A stretch of DNA of 64,000 nt from assembly GCF_021390495.1 (NCBI RefSeq), contig NZ_JAJEJP010000003.1:1546963-1610962 (forward strand), written 5' to 3'. Position 1 is the stretch's first letter, and each line of letters starts with the position of its first letter. The notes under the pieces were generated by a model, which made no database searches, was not told the DNA's origin, and was given only the letters and a program-made list of their open reading frames with translations. The stretch is from Paraburkholderia sp. ZP32-5. GTDB taxonomy: Bacteria > Pseudomonadota > Gammaproteobacteria > Burkholderiales > Burkholderiaceae. This document shows, piece by piece, positions 25,749 through 35,540 of this stretch. A program made the position numbers and the translations under genes.

Positions 25749-26639
25749 ATGATGATAGATGAGCTCAGATCGTTTGTGACGGTAGTGGAGGAAGCCTCCC
25801 TCACCCGCGCGGCGCAAAAGCTTTGCGTCACGCAGTCGGCAATTTCGAAGCGTATCCAGCGGCTTGAAGAAGTGTTCGATGCGCAGTTGCTTGACCGAAA
25901 CTCGAAGCCGCCGCGAGTCACCGCTTTAGCGCACCGCATACGTGAACATGCCGTGCCTCTGCTAGCTGCGTTTGACCGGCTTATGTATCTCTCAAAAGAG
26001 GACGGCGCCCCCTCCGGTACGCTACGGTTCGGTTTGCCTCACGGAATAGCAGACATCATTCTTTTCGATGCGCTGACCGCGATGAGAGATGCGTTTCCCG
26101 CGCTTGATGTCACTTTGCAGTCGGAGTGGAGTTCCGGTCTGCTCCGTCTGCTGGACTATGGCGCCCTGGACGTTGCCGCGATCATGACGCCCAAAGGAAC
26201 GCCTCCCGAAGGCTACCTGTATCGTCTTCTGGCGCCGGTAGAAGTGGTGATCGTCCAAAGTCGCCAGCGCCCGCTCGTTCCCGGACGTGCGTCCCTATCC
26301 GCGGTCGCCCGCAAAGAGTGGGTACTTAACCCCGAGGGATGTGGGTATCGTGCCGCGCTGCGACATGCCGTTGAAGCAGCGGGGTTGTCGCTGAATGTCA
26401 AAGCCGACACCTACGGCAGTGAAATGCAATTGCAACTGATTGCTTCGGGGTTGGGTTTGGGGCTGGTTCCCAAAAGCATCCTGGAGTCCAGCGTTTGGTC
26501 CCGGCGGCTTGAAGTGGTCACAGTGACACGCTTCGCTCCGAAACTTGATGTATGGCTTGTGTTTCCACAGCAACTGGGAAATCTGAAACAGGCAGTGGAA
26601 TTTCTCGGCGACACGATAGAGAAGTCGTTCAGACCTTGA
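25749..26639 (+). CDS. LysR-family transcriptional regulator
   Basis: A 296-residue protein. The HTH region reads MMIDELRSFVTVVEEASLTR then KLCVTQSAISKRIQRLEEVF; the effector domain follows with SGTLRFGLPHGIADIILFDA and LIASGLGLGLVPKSIL. It is divergent from the tautomerase gene, with about 100 bp between, so it is likely the activator of the tautomerase / hypothetical / KPR-family transcript. A GTG or ATG shift at the start (ATGATG) is of no consequence. Confidence 0.93.
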   Translation: MMIDELRSFVTVVEEASLTRAAQKLCVTQSAISKRIQRLEEVFDAQLLDRNSKPPRVTALAHRIREHAVPLLAAFDRLMYLSKEDGAPSGTLRFGLPHGIADIILFDALTAMRDAFPALDVTLQSEWSSGLLRLLDYGALDVAAIMTPKGTPPEGYLYRLLAPVEVVIVQSRQRPLVPGRASLSAVARKEWVLNPEGCGYRAALRHAVEAAGLSLNVKADTYGSEMQLQLIASGLGLGLVPKSILESSVWSRRLEVVTVTRFAPKLDVWLVFPQQLGNLKQAVEFLGDTIEKSFRP

Positions 26640-27035
26640 AATTGCGGATGTCGCCGTTGTATTCACGCAGGCGTTTGCCGCCCACGAACTCAGGATATCT
26701 GCGCGGCATGGAATGTCATCTTGTTCTTCGAGACAAAGCGAGTAGAGATGTTCGACTTCCAGCCGATATCTCAACCGAAGGCACCTGCTGCGCAGATGTC
26801 AGCTGCCCGCGACAGCCAACCAGAATTCCGAAACGCTAGCGCTAGCCTTGTTCGTCAGGATCGTGGTTGGGATCGTGATAATCGCGGCGCAGTAAGAGGT
26901 TCGTCCTTTCGGATCGAAAGAATCATAGCCAGTGCAACCTCGCGTTGCGGGCAGCAGTTGCCGTGCCGGTCATTCCGAAGCGGCGTTAACGGTTTTCCAT
27001 TGCCAAGACAACGCGCCGCCCCTCCATCCAAGCGT
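26640..27035. other. Gene-poor gap between LysR and porin
   Basis: No intact gene. Near 26640-26715 the minus strand reads RRYPEFVGGKRLREYNGDIR and ends FKV-stop; this looks like the tail of a former protein whose upstream part is broken by a stop. The rest shows nothing recognisable. Confidence 0.35.
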
Positions 27036-28235
27036 TTAGAACTTATGGATGATGCCCACGCCGACAGCAACCATGCTGCGCGACGACGACGGTGCGCTGT
27101 TCTGGCCGTCGCCGATGTCCGCCGTTGCGTTGATGATCGTCTTGCCGTTCGTGCCCAGCGTCTGGCCGCCAGCACGCTGATAGGCTTCCTGTGCATACAG
27201 GCCGGTACGCTTCGACAGCGTGTAGTACTGGGACAGGTTGAACTGGTTGTAGCTAGCCGTGTTCTGGATGCCATTCGACGACGTTGCACGGGTGTAGCTA
27301 TAGCCAGCGGCCAGGTCCAGCACCGAGATCGGCTTCCAGTGCAGCACTGCGCCGCCGGTATTCCAGATCTGCGTGCCGTGGAACAGCGACGCGGTGCCCG
27401 CGGCATATTGCACGTTCGAGTACGCGAACGAAACATCCCATGCCGAGTTGAACGCGTAGCCGCCGGTCACCGCAACGCGCTGCTGCTTCGCTGCTGTCTG
27501 GAAGCCGTTGTTGATAGCCGACACGCCTGCTTGCGCGCCGTTGTTCGACGTCGTCGAGTTCGCACCCCATGCGCCGCCAGCCGTGTTGCCGTTGTCAATG
27601 CGCTGGATACCTGCTGCGATACCGATCGGGCCGGCAATGTACTGTGCTGCCGCGCTCCAGGTTTGACCCGCGCTGAAACTGCCCGGCGTACCGCCCAGCG
27701 AGTACGAACCGCTGACCGTCAGGCCGTGGAAGTTCGGCGACGTGTAGACCAGCGAATTGTTCGCGCGGTACAGCGTATCCATCGAGTCGATGTCACCCGG
27801 GTGCGCGCCGTATGCGCCGGTCAGCCACGTGGTCGGGCTGTACGGCGACAGCAGCGTGTAGTACGAGGTGTACTGACGACCAGCCGTCAGGGTACCGAAC
27901 GTGCTGTTCGTCATACCAACCCATGCCTGACGGTTGAACGCCAGACCCGACACGCTTTCCGCGCCGGTCGCGCTGTTGAAGCCCTGTTCCAACTGGAAAA
28001 TCGCCTTCGTGCCACCGCCCAGATCTTCCGAGCCCTTCAGGCCGAAACGGCTACCGGCCCAAACGCCGTTGACCATCTTGACTTGCGAGCGGCCACCCGA
28101 GTTCGAACCCAGTGCTGCCGAGCTGCTTTGATAACCCAACCCCGTATCGACAATACCGTACAACGTCACGCTGCTTTGTGCATGCGCGCCCAGGGCGACC
28201 AACCCCAAGGCCGAAGTTACGAGTGCCTTTTTCAT
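27036..28235 (-). CDS. Gram-negative porin (Burkholderia trimeric type)
   Basis: A 399-residue outer-membrane protein. The signal peptide MKKALVTSALGLVALGAHAQ is followed by the standard porin start SSVTLYGIVDTGLGY. GSRFGLKGSEDLGGGTKAIF and QAWVGMTNSTFGTLTAGRQ are hallmark strands and turns, and the terminal residue is Phe. An AGAGGAG lies upstream. It is downstream of the tricarboxylate transporter genes on the same strand and may supply the outer-membrane entry for their substrate, though porin genes often have their own promoter. Confidence 0.95.
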   Translation of the reverse strand: MKKALVTSALGLVALGAHAQSSVTLYGIVDTGLGYQSSSAALGSNSGGRSQVKMVNGVWAGSRFGLKGSEDLGGGTKAIFQLEQGFNSATGAESVSGLAFNRQAWVGMTNSTFGTLTAGRQYTSYYTLLSPYSPTTWLTGAYGAHPGDIDSMDTLYRANNSLVYTSPNFHGLTVSGSYSLGGTPGSFSAGQTWSAAAQYIAGPIGIAAGIQRIDNGNTAGGAWGANSTTSNNGAQAGVSAINNGFQTAAKQQRVAVTGGYAFNSAWDVSFAYSNVQYAAGTASLFHGTQIWNTGGAVLHWKPISVLDLAAGYSYTRATSSNGIQNTASYNQFNLSQYYTLSKRTGLYAQEAYQRAGGQTLGTNGKTIINATADIGDGQNSAPSSSRSMVAVGVGIIHKF

Positions 28236-28397
28236 TTTTACTCCTCTGTTAAAAACTTTCTATAGACGGCCTGCGCAAGCGCCGCTGAGTGTGGAAGATG
28301 ATTGTTTGATCCGAATACCGGGTGGCTATTTGCGACTGCGGGACAACAGCGCATCGCACAATGCGTGAAAAGATCGTGCTATTTAGCATATGGATTC

Positions 28398-29939
28398 TTA
28401 CGTCGACGCTTGTTTGGTTGCACTGCGCGCGTGTCGATTGTTGCGTTTGCGCATGGTCCGACGCACCCAGAAATACAGTTGTACCAGGATCAGCAGCGCG
28501 CTGCATGCCATGAAAAAGGCACTGATCGGCCGGTCGATAAACACCGACATGTCGCCGCGCGAAAGCAGCAATGCACGGCGGAAATACTCTTCAACCATCG
28601 GCCCCAGCACGTAGCCCAGCAGGATCGGCGCTACCTGGAAATCAAGCGCGGCTAGCAGTGCGCCCGCTATGCCGAAAACCAGCACCTCGCCGACTTCGAA
28701 CAGGCTGTTGTTGGTGCTATATACCCCCACCGCAATGAAAAACAGCGCTGACGGATAAAGATAGCGATACGGTACTTGCAACAGCTTCACCCAGATGCCG
28801 ATCATCGGCACGTTAAGAATCACCAGCAATACGTTGCCGATCCAGAAACTGGCGATCAAGCCCCAGAATAGGTCGGCATGCTCGGTGATCAGCTGTGGAC
28901 CAGGCTGGATGCCCTGGATCAACAACGCGCCGAGTATCAGCGCCATGACGGGGTCTCCCGGAATACCCAGGCTCATGGTCGGAATAAAGTCGACCTGGGT
29001 CTTGGAGTGCGAAGCCGCTTCCGGGGCTGCGACGCCTTCCAGGGCGCCGTGACCGAATCGTTCCGACGTCCTTGAGAGCTTCTTTTCGGTCGCATAGGCC
29101 AGGAACGTCGTGATAGTCGGGCCGGTGCCAGGCATTGCGCCGAACAGAGTGCCGATCAAGGTGCCACGCACCATCGGAAAGAATGCCTGCTTGATTTCGG
29201 CCCAACGAGGCCGCATGTCCCGCAAGCTCACCTTGGTGCCGCTGCCAACTGACCCCATGCGGTTCACGTTACGCAAGAACTCCGCCACGCCGAACAGCCC
29301 CAATGCCAGCGCCACCAGCTCGACCTTGTCGGACAGTTGCGGTAGACCGAACGTAAGGCGCATCACGCCGCTATTGACGTCGGTGCCGGCAATCCCGATC
29401 AACAGGCCGAGTGCGGTCATCGCTACACCCTTCACAGGCGAGCCGCGCGACAAGGTTCCGCCTGCCAGCAAGCCGAGCAACATGATCGAGAACAGTTCGG
29501 TGGGCCCAAACTTGAAGGCCACACTAACCAGCAGCGGCGACGCGAAAACCATCACCACGATACCGAACGAGGCGGCAAAGAACGACGACATCATCGTGAT
29601 GCCGAGCGCCGTCCCGCCTTTTCCGGCTCGCGTCATCGGATAGCCGTCGAGACAGGTCACCGCGTGCGGCGGGTGGCATGGCAAATTCAGCAGAATTGCG
29701 CCGATCGCGCCGCCGTACTGCGAGCCGTAGAAAATGCCCGCCAGCATCAGGATGGCGGGAATCGGATGCATCGTATAGGTCAGCGGCAGTAGCATCGAGA
29801 TCGCCGACAACGCGCCCATGCCTGGCAACACGCCGATCAGATTGCCGATCAGCACGCCGACAAACGACCACATCAGATTATGGGGTTGGAGTGCAACTCC
29901 AAAACCCTGCATCAAGTCGAACAAAGATTGGCCAATCAT
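28398..29939 (-). CDS. tctA: Tripartite tricarboxylate transporter, large permease TctA
   Basis: A 513-residue membrane protein with about 12 transmembrane segments. The family motif GVLPGMGALSAISMLLPLTY, the YGSQYGGAIGAILLNLPCHP loop and the second repeat GAMPGTGPTITTFLAYATEK are visible. TctA works with TctB and a Bug-type receptor to import carboxylates using a cation gradient. Last gene of the transporter unit, 3 bp after TctB. Confidence 0.95.
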   Translation of the reverse strand: MIGQSLFDLMQGFGVALQPHNLMWSFVGVLIGNLIGVLPGMGALSAISMLLPLTYTMHPIPAILMLAGIFYGSQYGGAIGAILLNLPCHPPHAVTCLDGYPMTRAGKGGTALGITMMSSFFAASFGIVVMVFASPLLVSVAFKFGPTELFSIMLLGLLAGGTLSRGSPVKGVAMTALGLLIGIAGTDVNSGVMRLTFGLPQLSDKVELVALALGLFGVAEFLRNVNRMGSVGSGTKVSLRDMRPRWAEIKQAFFPMVRGTLIGTLFGAMPGTGPTITTFLAYATEKKLSRTSERFGHGALEGVAAPEAASHSKTQVDFIPTMSLGIPGDPVMALILGALLIQGIQPGPQLITEHADLFWGLIASFWIGNVLLVILNVPMIGIWVKLLQVPYRYLYPSALFFIAVGVYSTNNSLFEVGEVLVFGIAGALLAALDFQVAPILLGYVLGPMVEEYFRRALLLSRGDMSVFIDRPISAFFMACSALLILVQLYFWVRRTMRKRNNRHARSATKQAST

Positions 29940-29942
29940 GCT

Positions 29943-30431
29943 TCAACCCCAGGACAACAAAGGAAACTGCAGTTTCAGACCCCACGAAAACACCAGGGCG
30001 CAGACAACGCACATTGCAACGGCCAGCACCAGTGCACTCACCACGGTGTTGTCACGATCGCCGAGCGCCGAAATGAACACGATCGCGAAGGTTGCGGGCA
30101 GCAATCCGCCCCATTGGCCCAGCACCACGAAAGCCATGATGCCGATGACGATACAAGCCCACGCGCGCCACTCAGGTGGCGGCGCTTCTTCGATCGTTGC
30201 GAGCGGTTCTGGCGCCCTGGCCGAAGCGGCAATCGCGAGGCCGCACAGCAGTAATACCGTGCCGACCGCGACAGGGAAGAAGCCCGGACCCATGCGGCTC
30301 AAGGAGCCGACGTCATAACCCAGCCCGGCATGGATCGAACCGAGGCCGATCAGCACCATGAGGCCACCGGCGTACAAATCCTTGCCATAGCGATGTAGGA
30401 ATCCAAAGTGTTGTGTCGACTTGATACTCAC
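29943..30431 (-). CDS. tctB: Tripartite tricarboxylate transporter, small permease TctB
   Basis: A 162-residue protein with four hydrophobic segments. The start is read as GTG 30431 behind AAGGAGGGCGG; a longer frame upstream lacks support. The segments KDLYAGGLMVLIGLGSIHAG and SLSRMGPGFFPVAVGTVLLL (the conserved GPGFFP of TctB) identify the family. Located between the alpha/beta hydrolase and TctA on the same strand. Confidence 0.92.
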   Translation of the reverse strand: MSIKSTQHFGFLHRYGKDLYAGGLMVLIGLGSIHAGLGYDVGSLSRMGPGFFPVAVGTVLLLCGLAIAASARAPEPLATIEEAPPPEWRAWACIVIGIMAFVVLGQWGGLLPATFAIVFISALGDRDNTVVSALVLAVAMCVVCALVFSWGLKLQFPLLSWG

Positions 30432-30581
30432 GTTGCCGCCCTCCTTTAGTACGCTTGCCGGGTCTGTCCCGGAGCCGGCAATCAAAAAACGTCGTAGCAA
30501 AATCCTGTGGTACGTCAATCTGCCGTCAACGCCGCGTGCGGGGCAAGACTGCTGCCGCCGCGACGATTGGACCTGCCTGCA

Positions 30582-32645
30582 TCAATGCGGCGGCGTGTCC
30601 GAATCGAGCATCTCATCAGCTCCCAGCAGGGTGTCATGACGCGGTCGTCCCCAGTTGCGTGCATCCTCAATCGCCCTTTCGCGATCTTCTTCCAGCATGA
30701 ACCTCTGGCCAACCAGAGCGTTGGCAGCCGCGCCGATTGCGCTGAGATAACCCTCGGCGCTTCGATAGCGACTCAGGATGGAGCGCCTCGGATCGCCGGT
30801 CTCATGTTGTTCTTCGGGTGACTCAGGAAGCGGGATGTAACTGCCCGTGGTGCCGACCATCGCGCCATTGCCGAGCTCGCGCCGGCGCATGCTCCAACCG
30901 ACGTAGGTGCCTAACGGCGCGCTCACCGCCGGGGCGCGCACACCGGCTATATCAAGTCCGTCTCTGTCCACGGCGGGCACGAAGATCGGGTAAGCCTTGC
31001 CTTCCGTGAAGCGTGGTTCGCGATGCATCTTCCCGTGCTTGAGGTCGGGGCCGAAGTCGACCACTTCCAGCGTGCTGGGAGAGGGTGGGATCGTTTGTCC
31101 GGGAATCGACGGAAACTGCGTTCTCCAGGTGTCGTAATCGACCAGAGTATCGGTACTGCGCAGCGGAATTCGGCTGGCCGGCGGTGGTGTCCCGTATGTG
31201 GCCCACGCGTCGAGGCAATCCAGCAGTGCCCGAAAGAAGAACGAGGTCGACACGTTGTTCTGATAATTCTTGCTGATGCCAGCCGTGGGGCGAATCGGAC
31301 CGGGTGCGGCGAAGTGCTGGGACGAAGACCATAAGTAGATCCGGACATTGTCCGGCTGAGGCAGATCCCGGCCCTGCGTGTCTGTGAGTACCAGGCTGGC
31401 GCGGCGATGCCAATACTCCGAGGAACTGTCGGTGTGAATGACCAGCGGATCCGTTGCCGGCCGTTTCAGGATGGCATCGGTTTGTTCGCTATACGCGTCG
31501 GTGCACGCCGCATAGGAGAACGGAAAACGATCGGCGGGAGTGAAGTGGTTCTCGTATTGCTGCCCAGGCAAGACCGAGATGTTGGCGAAGCGCTGGTTCA
31601 TCCAGAGCTTGCCGGCACCGGCGACATGCGGCATCACGCCATCGAACACCCGACGCCCTTTGGCATCGGCATTGAAGCCCCCATAGACAAAATCGCGGAT
31701 GGCGCGACCTGTCTGGGACCGCCCCCAGGCATAAACTTTCTCTGGACGCGAAGCGCCTTGTCCCAACGGGTTGGGTTGACCCGACGCATCCTCATCGTCG
31801 AACTTGAGGAAGCTGACAAAGTCGCGTACTGCTACGTGACCGAGGCCCAATACCAGTGGATCCTGTGCAACGTAGGACAATTCATAAATCCATCCAGGCT
31901 CGAATCCAGCATGAAGATAAAGATGCTGATTCGATGGAACGATGCCTTGTTCCGCCCCCTGGCTATCCACTCCGATGCCGTTTTCGAGCCGTGCGAAAGA
32001 CCATGCGTGCGCGGGAATCACCTCACGCCGGGACAAAGCATAACGACGCCTGGTCAGTTGGGCGTGGGCCGGATTCATGTCAGACGTGGGATAGCTTTTG
32101 ACCGTAACGAGGCTGGACAGCGGGAATACGAAGGTGTCGGGGGCGGTTGCAACATACTCGGTCCGGACCCATCCGCGGATGGGCTCAGCGCCGTCGGTAG
32201 CGGTCGGGGCTTCCAATACCAGGCGTCCTTCGCCCGGCAGCAGATCGCCTTGCCAGCCCAGCCAGGCGATCACATAGCCGCGCCGCATGAGAAAGCCATT
32301 GCCAGCATGCACGGCGTCGACAGGCAGATTGCCTGGCTTCGCATCATTGAAGAACTGCAGCGCACGTTTGTTGCCCCGATTCCCGTAGTCAAAAAAGAGG
32401 CGCCCATTGCTCTTACTTATATCGATGGGTTTGAGCAGATTGAACCCGGCGCGATAGACCACCAGGCCATTCTCGTTGCGTGCAGCCTTGTCGATGTCTA
32501 CGACGTCGACCATGTCCGGCGCGTCGGGGTCGGCCTGAAATTCGATCTCGCCACTGAGCAGTTCGTAGGGACCGGTATTTCCAAACTCGTGGCCGTTCGC
32601 GAACAGACGTCGGTCTTTCAGGGTGTAGCGAAGCGAGGATGGCAT
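30582..32645 (-). CDS. Large alpha/beta hydrolase domain protein (about 687 aa)
   Basis: Starts at ATG 32645 behind a GGAG. The N-terminal third is a beta-rich domain (GHEFGNTGPYELLSGEIEF) and the central part carries the nucleophile elbow AWGRSQTGRAIRDFVYGGF (G-x-S-x-x-G) followed by FDGVMPHVAGAG. This layout matches the large alpha/beta hydrolase domain family (PF20091 type), whose substrates are mostly unknown. No export signal is seen. Sitting between the Bug receptor and TctB, it probably hydrolyses an imported ester, lactone or amide. Confidence 0.8.
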   Translation of the reverse strand: MPSSLRYTLKDRRLFANGHEFGNTGPYELLSGEIEFQADPDAPDMVDVVDIDKAARNENGLVVYRAGFNLLKPIDISKSNGRLFFDYGNRGNKRALQFFNDAKPGNLPVDAVHAGNGFLMRRGYVIAWLGWQGDLLPGEGRLVLEAPTATDGAEPIRGWVRTEYVATAPDTFVFPLSSLVTVKSYPTSDMNPAHAQLTRRRYALSRREVIPAHAWSFARLENGIGVDSQGAEQGIVPSNQHLYLHAGFEPGWIYELSYVAQDPLVLGLGHVAVRDFVSFLKFDDEDASGQPNPLGQGASRPEKVYAWGRSQTGRAIRDFVYGGFNADAKGRRVFDGVMPHVAGAGKLWMNQRFANISVLPGQQYENHFTPADRFPFSYAACTDAYSEQTDAILKRPATDPLVIHTDSSSEYWHRRASLVLTDTQGRDLPQPDNVRIYLWSSSQHFAAPGPIRPTAGISKNYQNNVSTSFFFRALLDCLDAWATYGTPPPASRIPLRSTDTLVDYDTWRTQFPSIPGQTIPPSPSTLEVVDFGPDLKHGKMHREPRFTEGKAYPIFVPAVDRDGLDIAGVRAPAVSAPLGTYVGWSMRRRELGNGAMVGTTGSYIPLPESPEEQHETGDPRRSILSRYRSAEGYLSAIGAAANALVGQRFMLEEDRERAIEDARNWGRPRHDTLLGADEMLDSDTPPH

Positions 32646-32701
32646 CGCAGTCTCCAGATCATTGTCGGTGGAAGGTCGGCGGGGCGGCACGCACAATGCC
32701 A

Positions 32702-33673
32702 TCACTCAGGCTTGATGCCAAAATCGTGGAGCAACGTTTTCCATAGCTTGATTTCCGTTGCGACGCGAGCCGCCATTTGTGGCCCTGGCACGTTCATGGC
32801 CGACAGATATTGCGTCTTGAACTGTTTTTGCACCTTTGGGTCTTGTAACGCTTCCTGCACAGCTTGCTCGAGCCGCTTTGCCACGGCCGGATCCAGTCCC
32901 GCCGGACCGACCACGGCCGTCCAGGTCGGCAGTGACGGCAGATCCAATCCGATCTGCTTCGCGCCAGGAACGCCGGGAAGCTCGGGAATAGGATCTCCGC
33001 CAATGATCAACAAAGGCGTCGCGGCGCCTGCCTTCAGTTCGGGAAGCGCCGGCCCGACGACGCTGGACATCAGATCGACCTGCCCGCCGATGACAGCGAC
33101 AAGAGCGGGACCTGAGCCGCTGAACGGGATGTGCAGCAATTTGAAGTTGGCGCGCTGGGCGACCAGTTCGGTGGCGAGCTGAGTCGAGTTGCCGATTCCC
33201 GCGCTCGCGAAGGTGAATTTCCCCGGGTTTGCCTTGGCCTCTTTCGTCAGATCCGCAAACGACTTCAGCCCGCTGGCCTTGCTCGCGACCATCACGAAGG
33301 GATTCTCGGACACCGCCGCTATGTAGGTGAAGTCTTTAACGGGATCGTAGGGCAACTTCTTGTACAGACCGGGATTGAACACCATCGGAGAGCACCCGCT
33401 GAACAGCAGGGTGTACCCGTCCGGCCTGGCCTTGGCCACATAAGCCGTGGCGGTCACCCCGTTGGCCCCCGGCCTGTTCTCAACCACGATTGCCTGCCCG
33501 AGCGATTGCGACATCCTTTCGCTCATGATTCTCGCGACAGCGTCGACGCTGGAGCCTGCTGATTGGCCGACAATAAGTCTGATGGGCGCCGTCGGATAAG
33601 CGCTATCGGCTTGTGCCGGAACAATCGCAATCGATAGACCCGCAGCCAGTCCAACAGCGAAGCGTTTGAACAT
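32702..33673 (-). CDS. Bug-type periplasmic solute receptor (TctC family)
   Basis: A 323-residue protein with a cleavable signal ending AIVPAQA. The TctC/Bug pattern is clear: PIRLIVGQSAGSSVDAVARI, VENRPGANGVTATAYVAKA, RPDGYTLLFSG and NPGKFTFASAGIGNSTQL. It captures a carboxylate-type solute for the TctAB permease encoded downstream. First gene of the operon; a TGGATCCA palindrome lies 255 bp upstream. Confidence 0.94.
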   Translation of the reverse strand: MFKRFAVGLAAGLSIAIVPAQADSAYPTAPIRLIVGQSAGSSVDAVARIMSERMSQSLGQAIVVENRPGANGVTATAYVAKARPDGYTLLFSGCSPMVFNPGLYKKLPYDPVKDFTYIAAVSENPFVMVASKASGLKSFADLTKEAKANPGKFTFASAGIGNSTQLATELVAQRANFKLLHIPFSGSGPALVAVIGGQVDLMSSVVGPALPELKAGAATPLLIIGGDPIPELPGVPGAKQIGLDLPSLPTWTAVVGPAGLDPAVAKRLEQAVQEALQDPKVQKQFKTQYLSAMNVPGPQMAARVATEIKLWKTLLHDFGIKPE

Positions 33674-33920
33674 AAGATTTCTCCGGTTAGATGGGCGATG
33701 TTGCGCTAACGCAGCAGGGCTCTCGGGCGCGTGGCGGAGATCAACTCAGGCATTGGCAAACCATCGGATGCCAAGCAATGCTGAGAGAAATTCCAGACCT
33801 TAAAAACGTAATCGGTGCGGCATGACTGAGGTGCTGAGGCAGATATTTGCCCATAGTTGCAACGCACAATCGGCTGGTCATGCGTCTGTCTCCAACTTGG
33901 TCAATGCATATATTGAGTTC

Positions 33921-33936
33921 AATATCCTGGATCCAA
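33921..33936. promoter_or_regulatory. AATATCCTGGATCCAA element, distant copy of the hydroxyproline-module operator
   Basis: The 16 bases AATATCCTGGATCCAA are identical to the reverse complement of 47024-47039, upstream of the DapA-family gene. The TGGATCCA core is at 33928-33935, 255 bp upstream of the Bug receptor. Three further TGGATCCA cores lie at 43245, 43298 and 46861. Confidence 0.6.
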
Positions 33937-34162
33937 AAAATTTTGTCAAGAAGTTGCACCTGTGTCATGTGGGTAGGTGGCCTTCGGTCGTTTTCAATCC
34001 GCCACCCAGATCTCCCGCTTCCTTGATTCAAGGCGGCTGCCGGACTAGACGCCCGAGACAAGCTTTATGTTCGAGCGGCCATCACTAGTCGATCCCGATG
34101 ACGTCTGGGCTGTTCCCTGATCGGACACGCCAGCGTCCAGGATGCGATATAACGCGACGCTA

Positions 34163-34200
34163 CTTTGCTCCGATGTCGGCACCGACACCGCGGAGCAAAG
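34163..34200 (-). terminator. Hairpin downstream of the second Bug receptor gene
   Basis: CTTTGCTCCG at 34163-34172 pairs perfectly with CGGAGCAAAG at 34191-34200, with an inner GTCGG/CCGAC stem. It lies about 75 bp past the stop of the gene ending at 34277. No strong T-run follows, so efficiency is uncertain. Confidence 0.45.
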
Positions 34201-34276
34201 AGAAGCGGCCAGATTAAAACTGGTTGTCTTCCTGATTAAGTTTATTGGCGGCGAAATGGCCTTAAATCGACCCCTT

Positions 34277-35245
34277 CTAGTTAAGGGTGATGCCGAGGTC
34301 CTTAATCAGCTTTGAATATTTGTCACTGTCGCGGCGTAGCACCTGGCCAAAAGCACCCGGCGTCATGGCTATGGGTATCACGCCCATGCCTTCCATCCGT
34401 TGCTTGACAGCCGGGACCATGAAGGCTGCGTTCATCGCTTTATTGAGATTTGCGGTGATCTCAGCCGGAGTACCTTTAGGTGCGAGCGCGCCATACCAGA
34501 TCGTCATGTCGTAGCCTGGAACGGTTTCGCCTATGGTGGGAGTGTCGGGCAGCAACGTGGAGCGATGTGCTTCAGTCACGGCCAACAGACGCAGCTTCCC
34601 GGACTTGACGTAGGGCAGCGTCTGGGTTCCCGCGCTGATGTTCAGCTGTGTGTCTCCGATAACGGTCGACAGGATCGCCGGCGCGCCGCTGCGGTAGGGA
34701 ACATGAACCATCTGGATGTTTGCCATTTTTTGAAGCATCAGCACGCCGATGTGATTGACGCTACCCACGCCGCCGGTCGCATAGTTGATTTTGCCCGGAT
34801 GCGAATGGGCATAGTCGATCAACTCCTTGATGCTATGTACCGGGAGAGAGGGGTTCACTACGACGGTCGTCAATACGGTCGCGAGATAGGCAACGGGCTC
34901 GAAGTCGTCTACGCCCTTGAAAGGAGTGGAGGGGATTAAGGTCGGGTTGACGGCATGGTTGGTCATCGCGCTGATGAGGATCGTATAGCCGTCCGGGCGT
35001 GCCTTCGCCACAAAATTTGTGCCGATGTTTCCCCCTGCCCCGGAGCGATTTTCCACGATGAACGATTGACCATAGGTTTTAGTCAATTGTTGCGCCAGTT
35101 CTCTCGCCAGAATGTCGGTCGAACCGCCTGGTTCCGCGGGGACTACCAACGTTACAGGCCTGTCAGGCCAGGCTGCCTGCGCGAGTCCAACCGTCAACAC
35201 AAACAACAGCAAACCCGTAAGTCCCTTGATCAAAGTTTCTTTCAT
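34277..35245 (-). CDS. Bug-type periplasmic solute receptor (TctC family), second copy
   Basis: A 322-residue protein from ATG 35245, with signal peptide LLLFVLTVGLAQA. Family stretches: PVTLVVPAEPGGSTDILARE, IVENRSGAGGNIGTNFVAKA, RPDGYTILISA and INYATGGVGSVNHIGVLML. It has no permease gene beside it, a common situation for Bug proteins in Burkholderiales. It may share TctAB with the first receptor or act in sensing. The flanking LysR gene (35541-36500) is on the same strand and could control it. Confidence 0.93.
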   Translation of the reverse strand: MKETLIKGLTGLLLFVLTVGLAQAAWPDRPVTLVVPAEPGGSTDILARELAQQLTKTYGQSFIVENRSGAGGNIGTNFVAKARPDGYTILISAMTNHAVNPTLIPSTPFKGVDDFEPVAYLATVLTTVVVNPSLPVHSIKELIDYAHSHPGKINYATGGVGSVNHIGVLMLQKMANIQMVHVPYRSGAPAILSTVIGDTQLNISAGTQTLPYVKSGKLRLLAVTEAHRSTLLPDTPTIGETVPGYDMTIWYGALAPKGTPAEITANLNKAMNAAFMVPAVKQRMEGMGVIPIAMTPGAFGQVLRRDSDKYSKLIKDLGITLN

Positions 35246-35540
35246 CTCGTTCCCTTCGTGCACTGACAATAATTCAGACCGTTTTTTCTCGGAGCCGGTC
35301 ATGTCGTTGTGCCGTTGCGAGACACGCGCCGCCGATGGCGATCAGCAACGTCTTCGTACTTGCGCGGCACTTCGCGGCTCCAGGCCATGGGCCATAGGTC
35401 ATCTTAGGAGCGTGATTTACTCTGTCTAAATTATTTTTCTGATCGAGCAATTAGTGCATGCTTATGGCAAACGATCCGTTCTATGAGGAAATAGCACCGA
35501 TTGTCAGGGTCAAAAATAGCGGCGCGATTGAGGCAATGCC

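Larger units (their letters stand above)
33674..34276. other. Regulatory gap between the two Bug receptor genes
   Basis: No credible gene on either strand. It holds the palindrome at 33921-33936 and a hairpin at 34163-34200, and supplies the promoter of the receptor gene starting at 33673. Confidence 0.6.

Noticed and set aside
26721..28265. 514-residue plus-strand frame opposite the porin
   Set aside because: Antisense of the porin gene; Arg-rich shadow without domain.
33741..34061. 106-residue minus-strand frame between the two Bug genes
   Set aside because: Runs through the operator-like element, has no recognisable domain and no convincing start signal.
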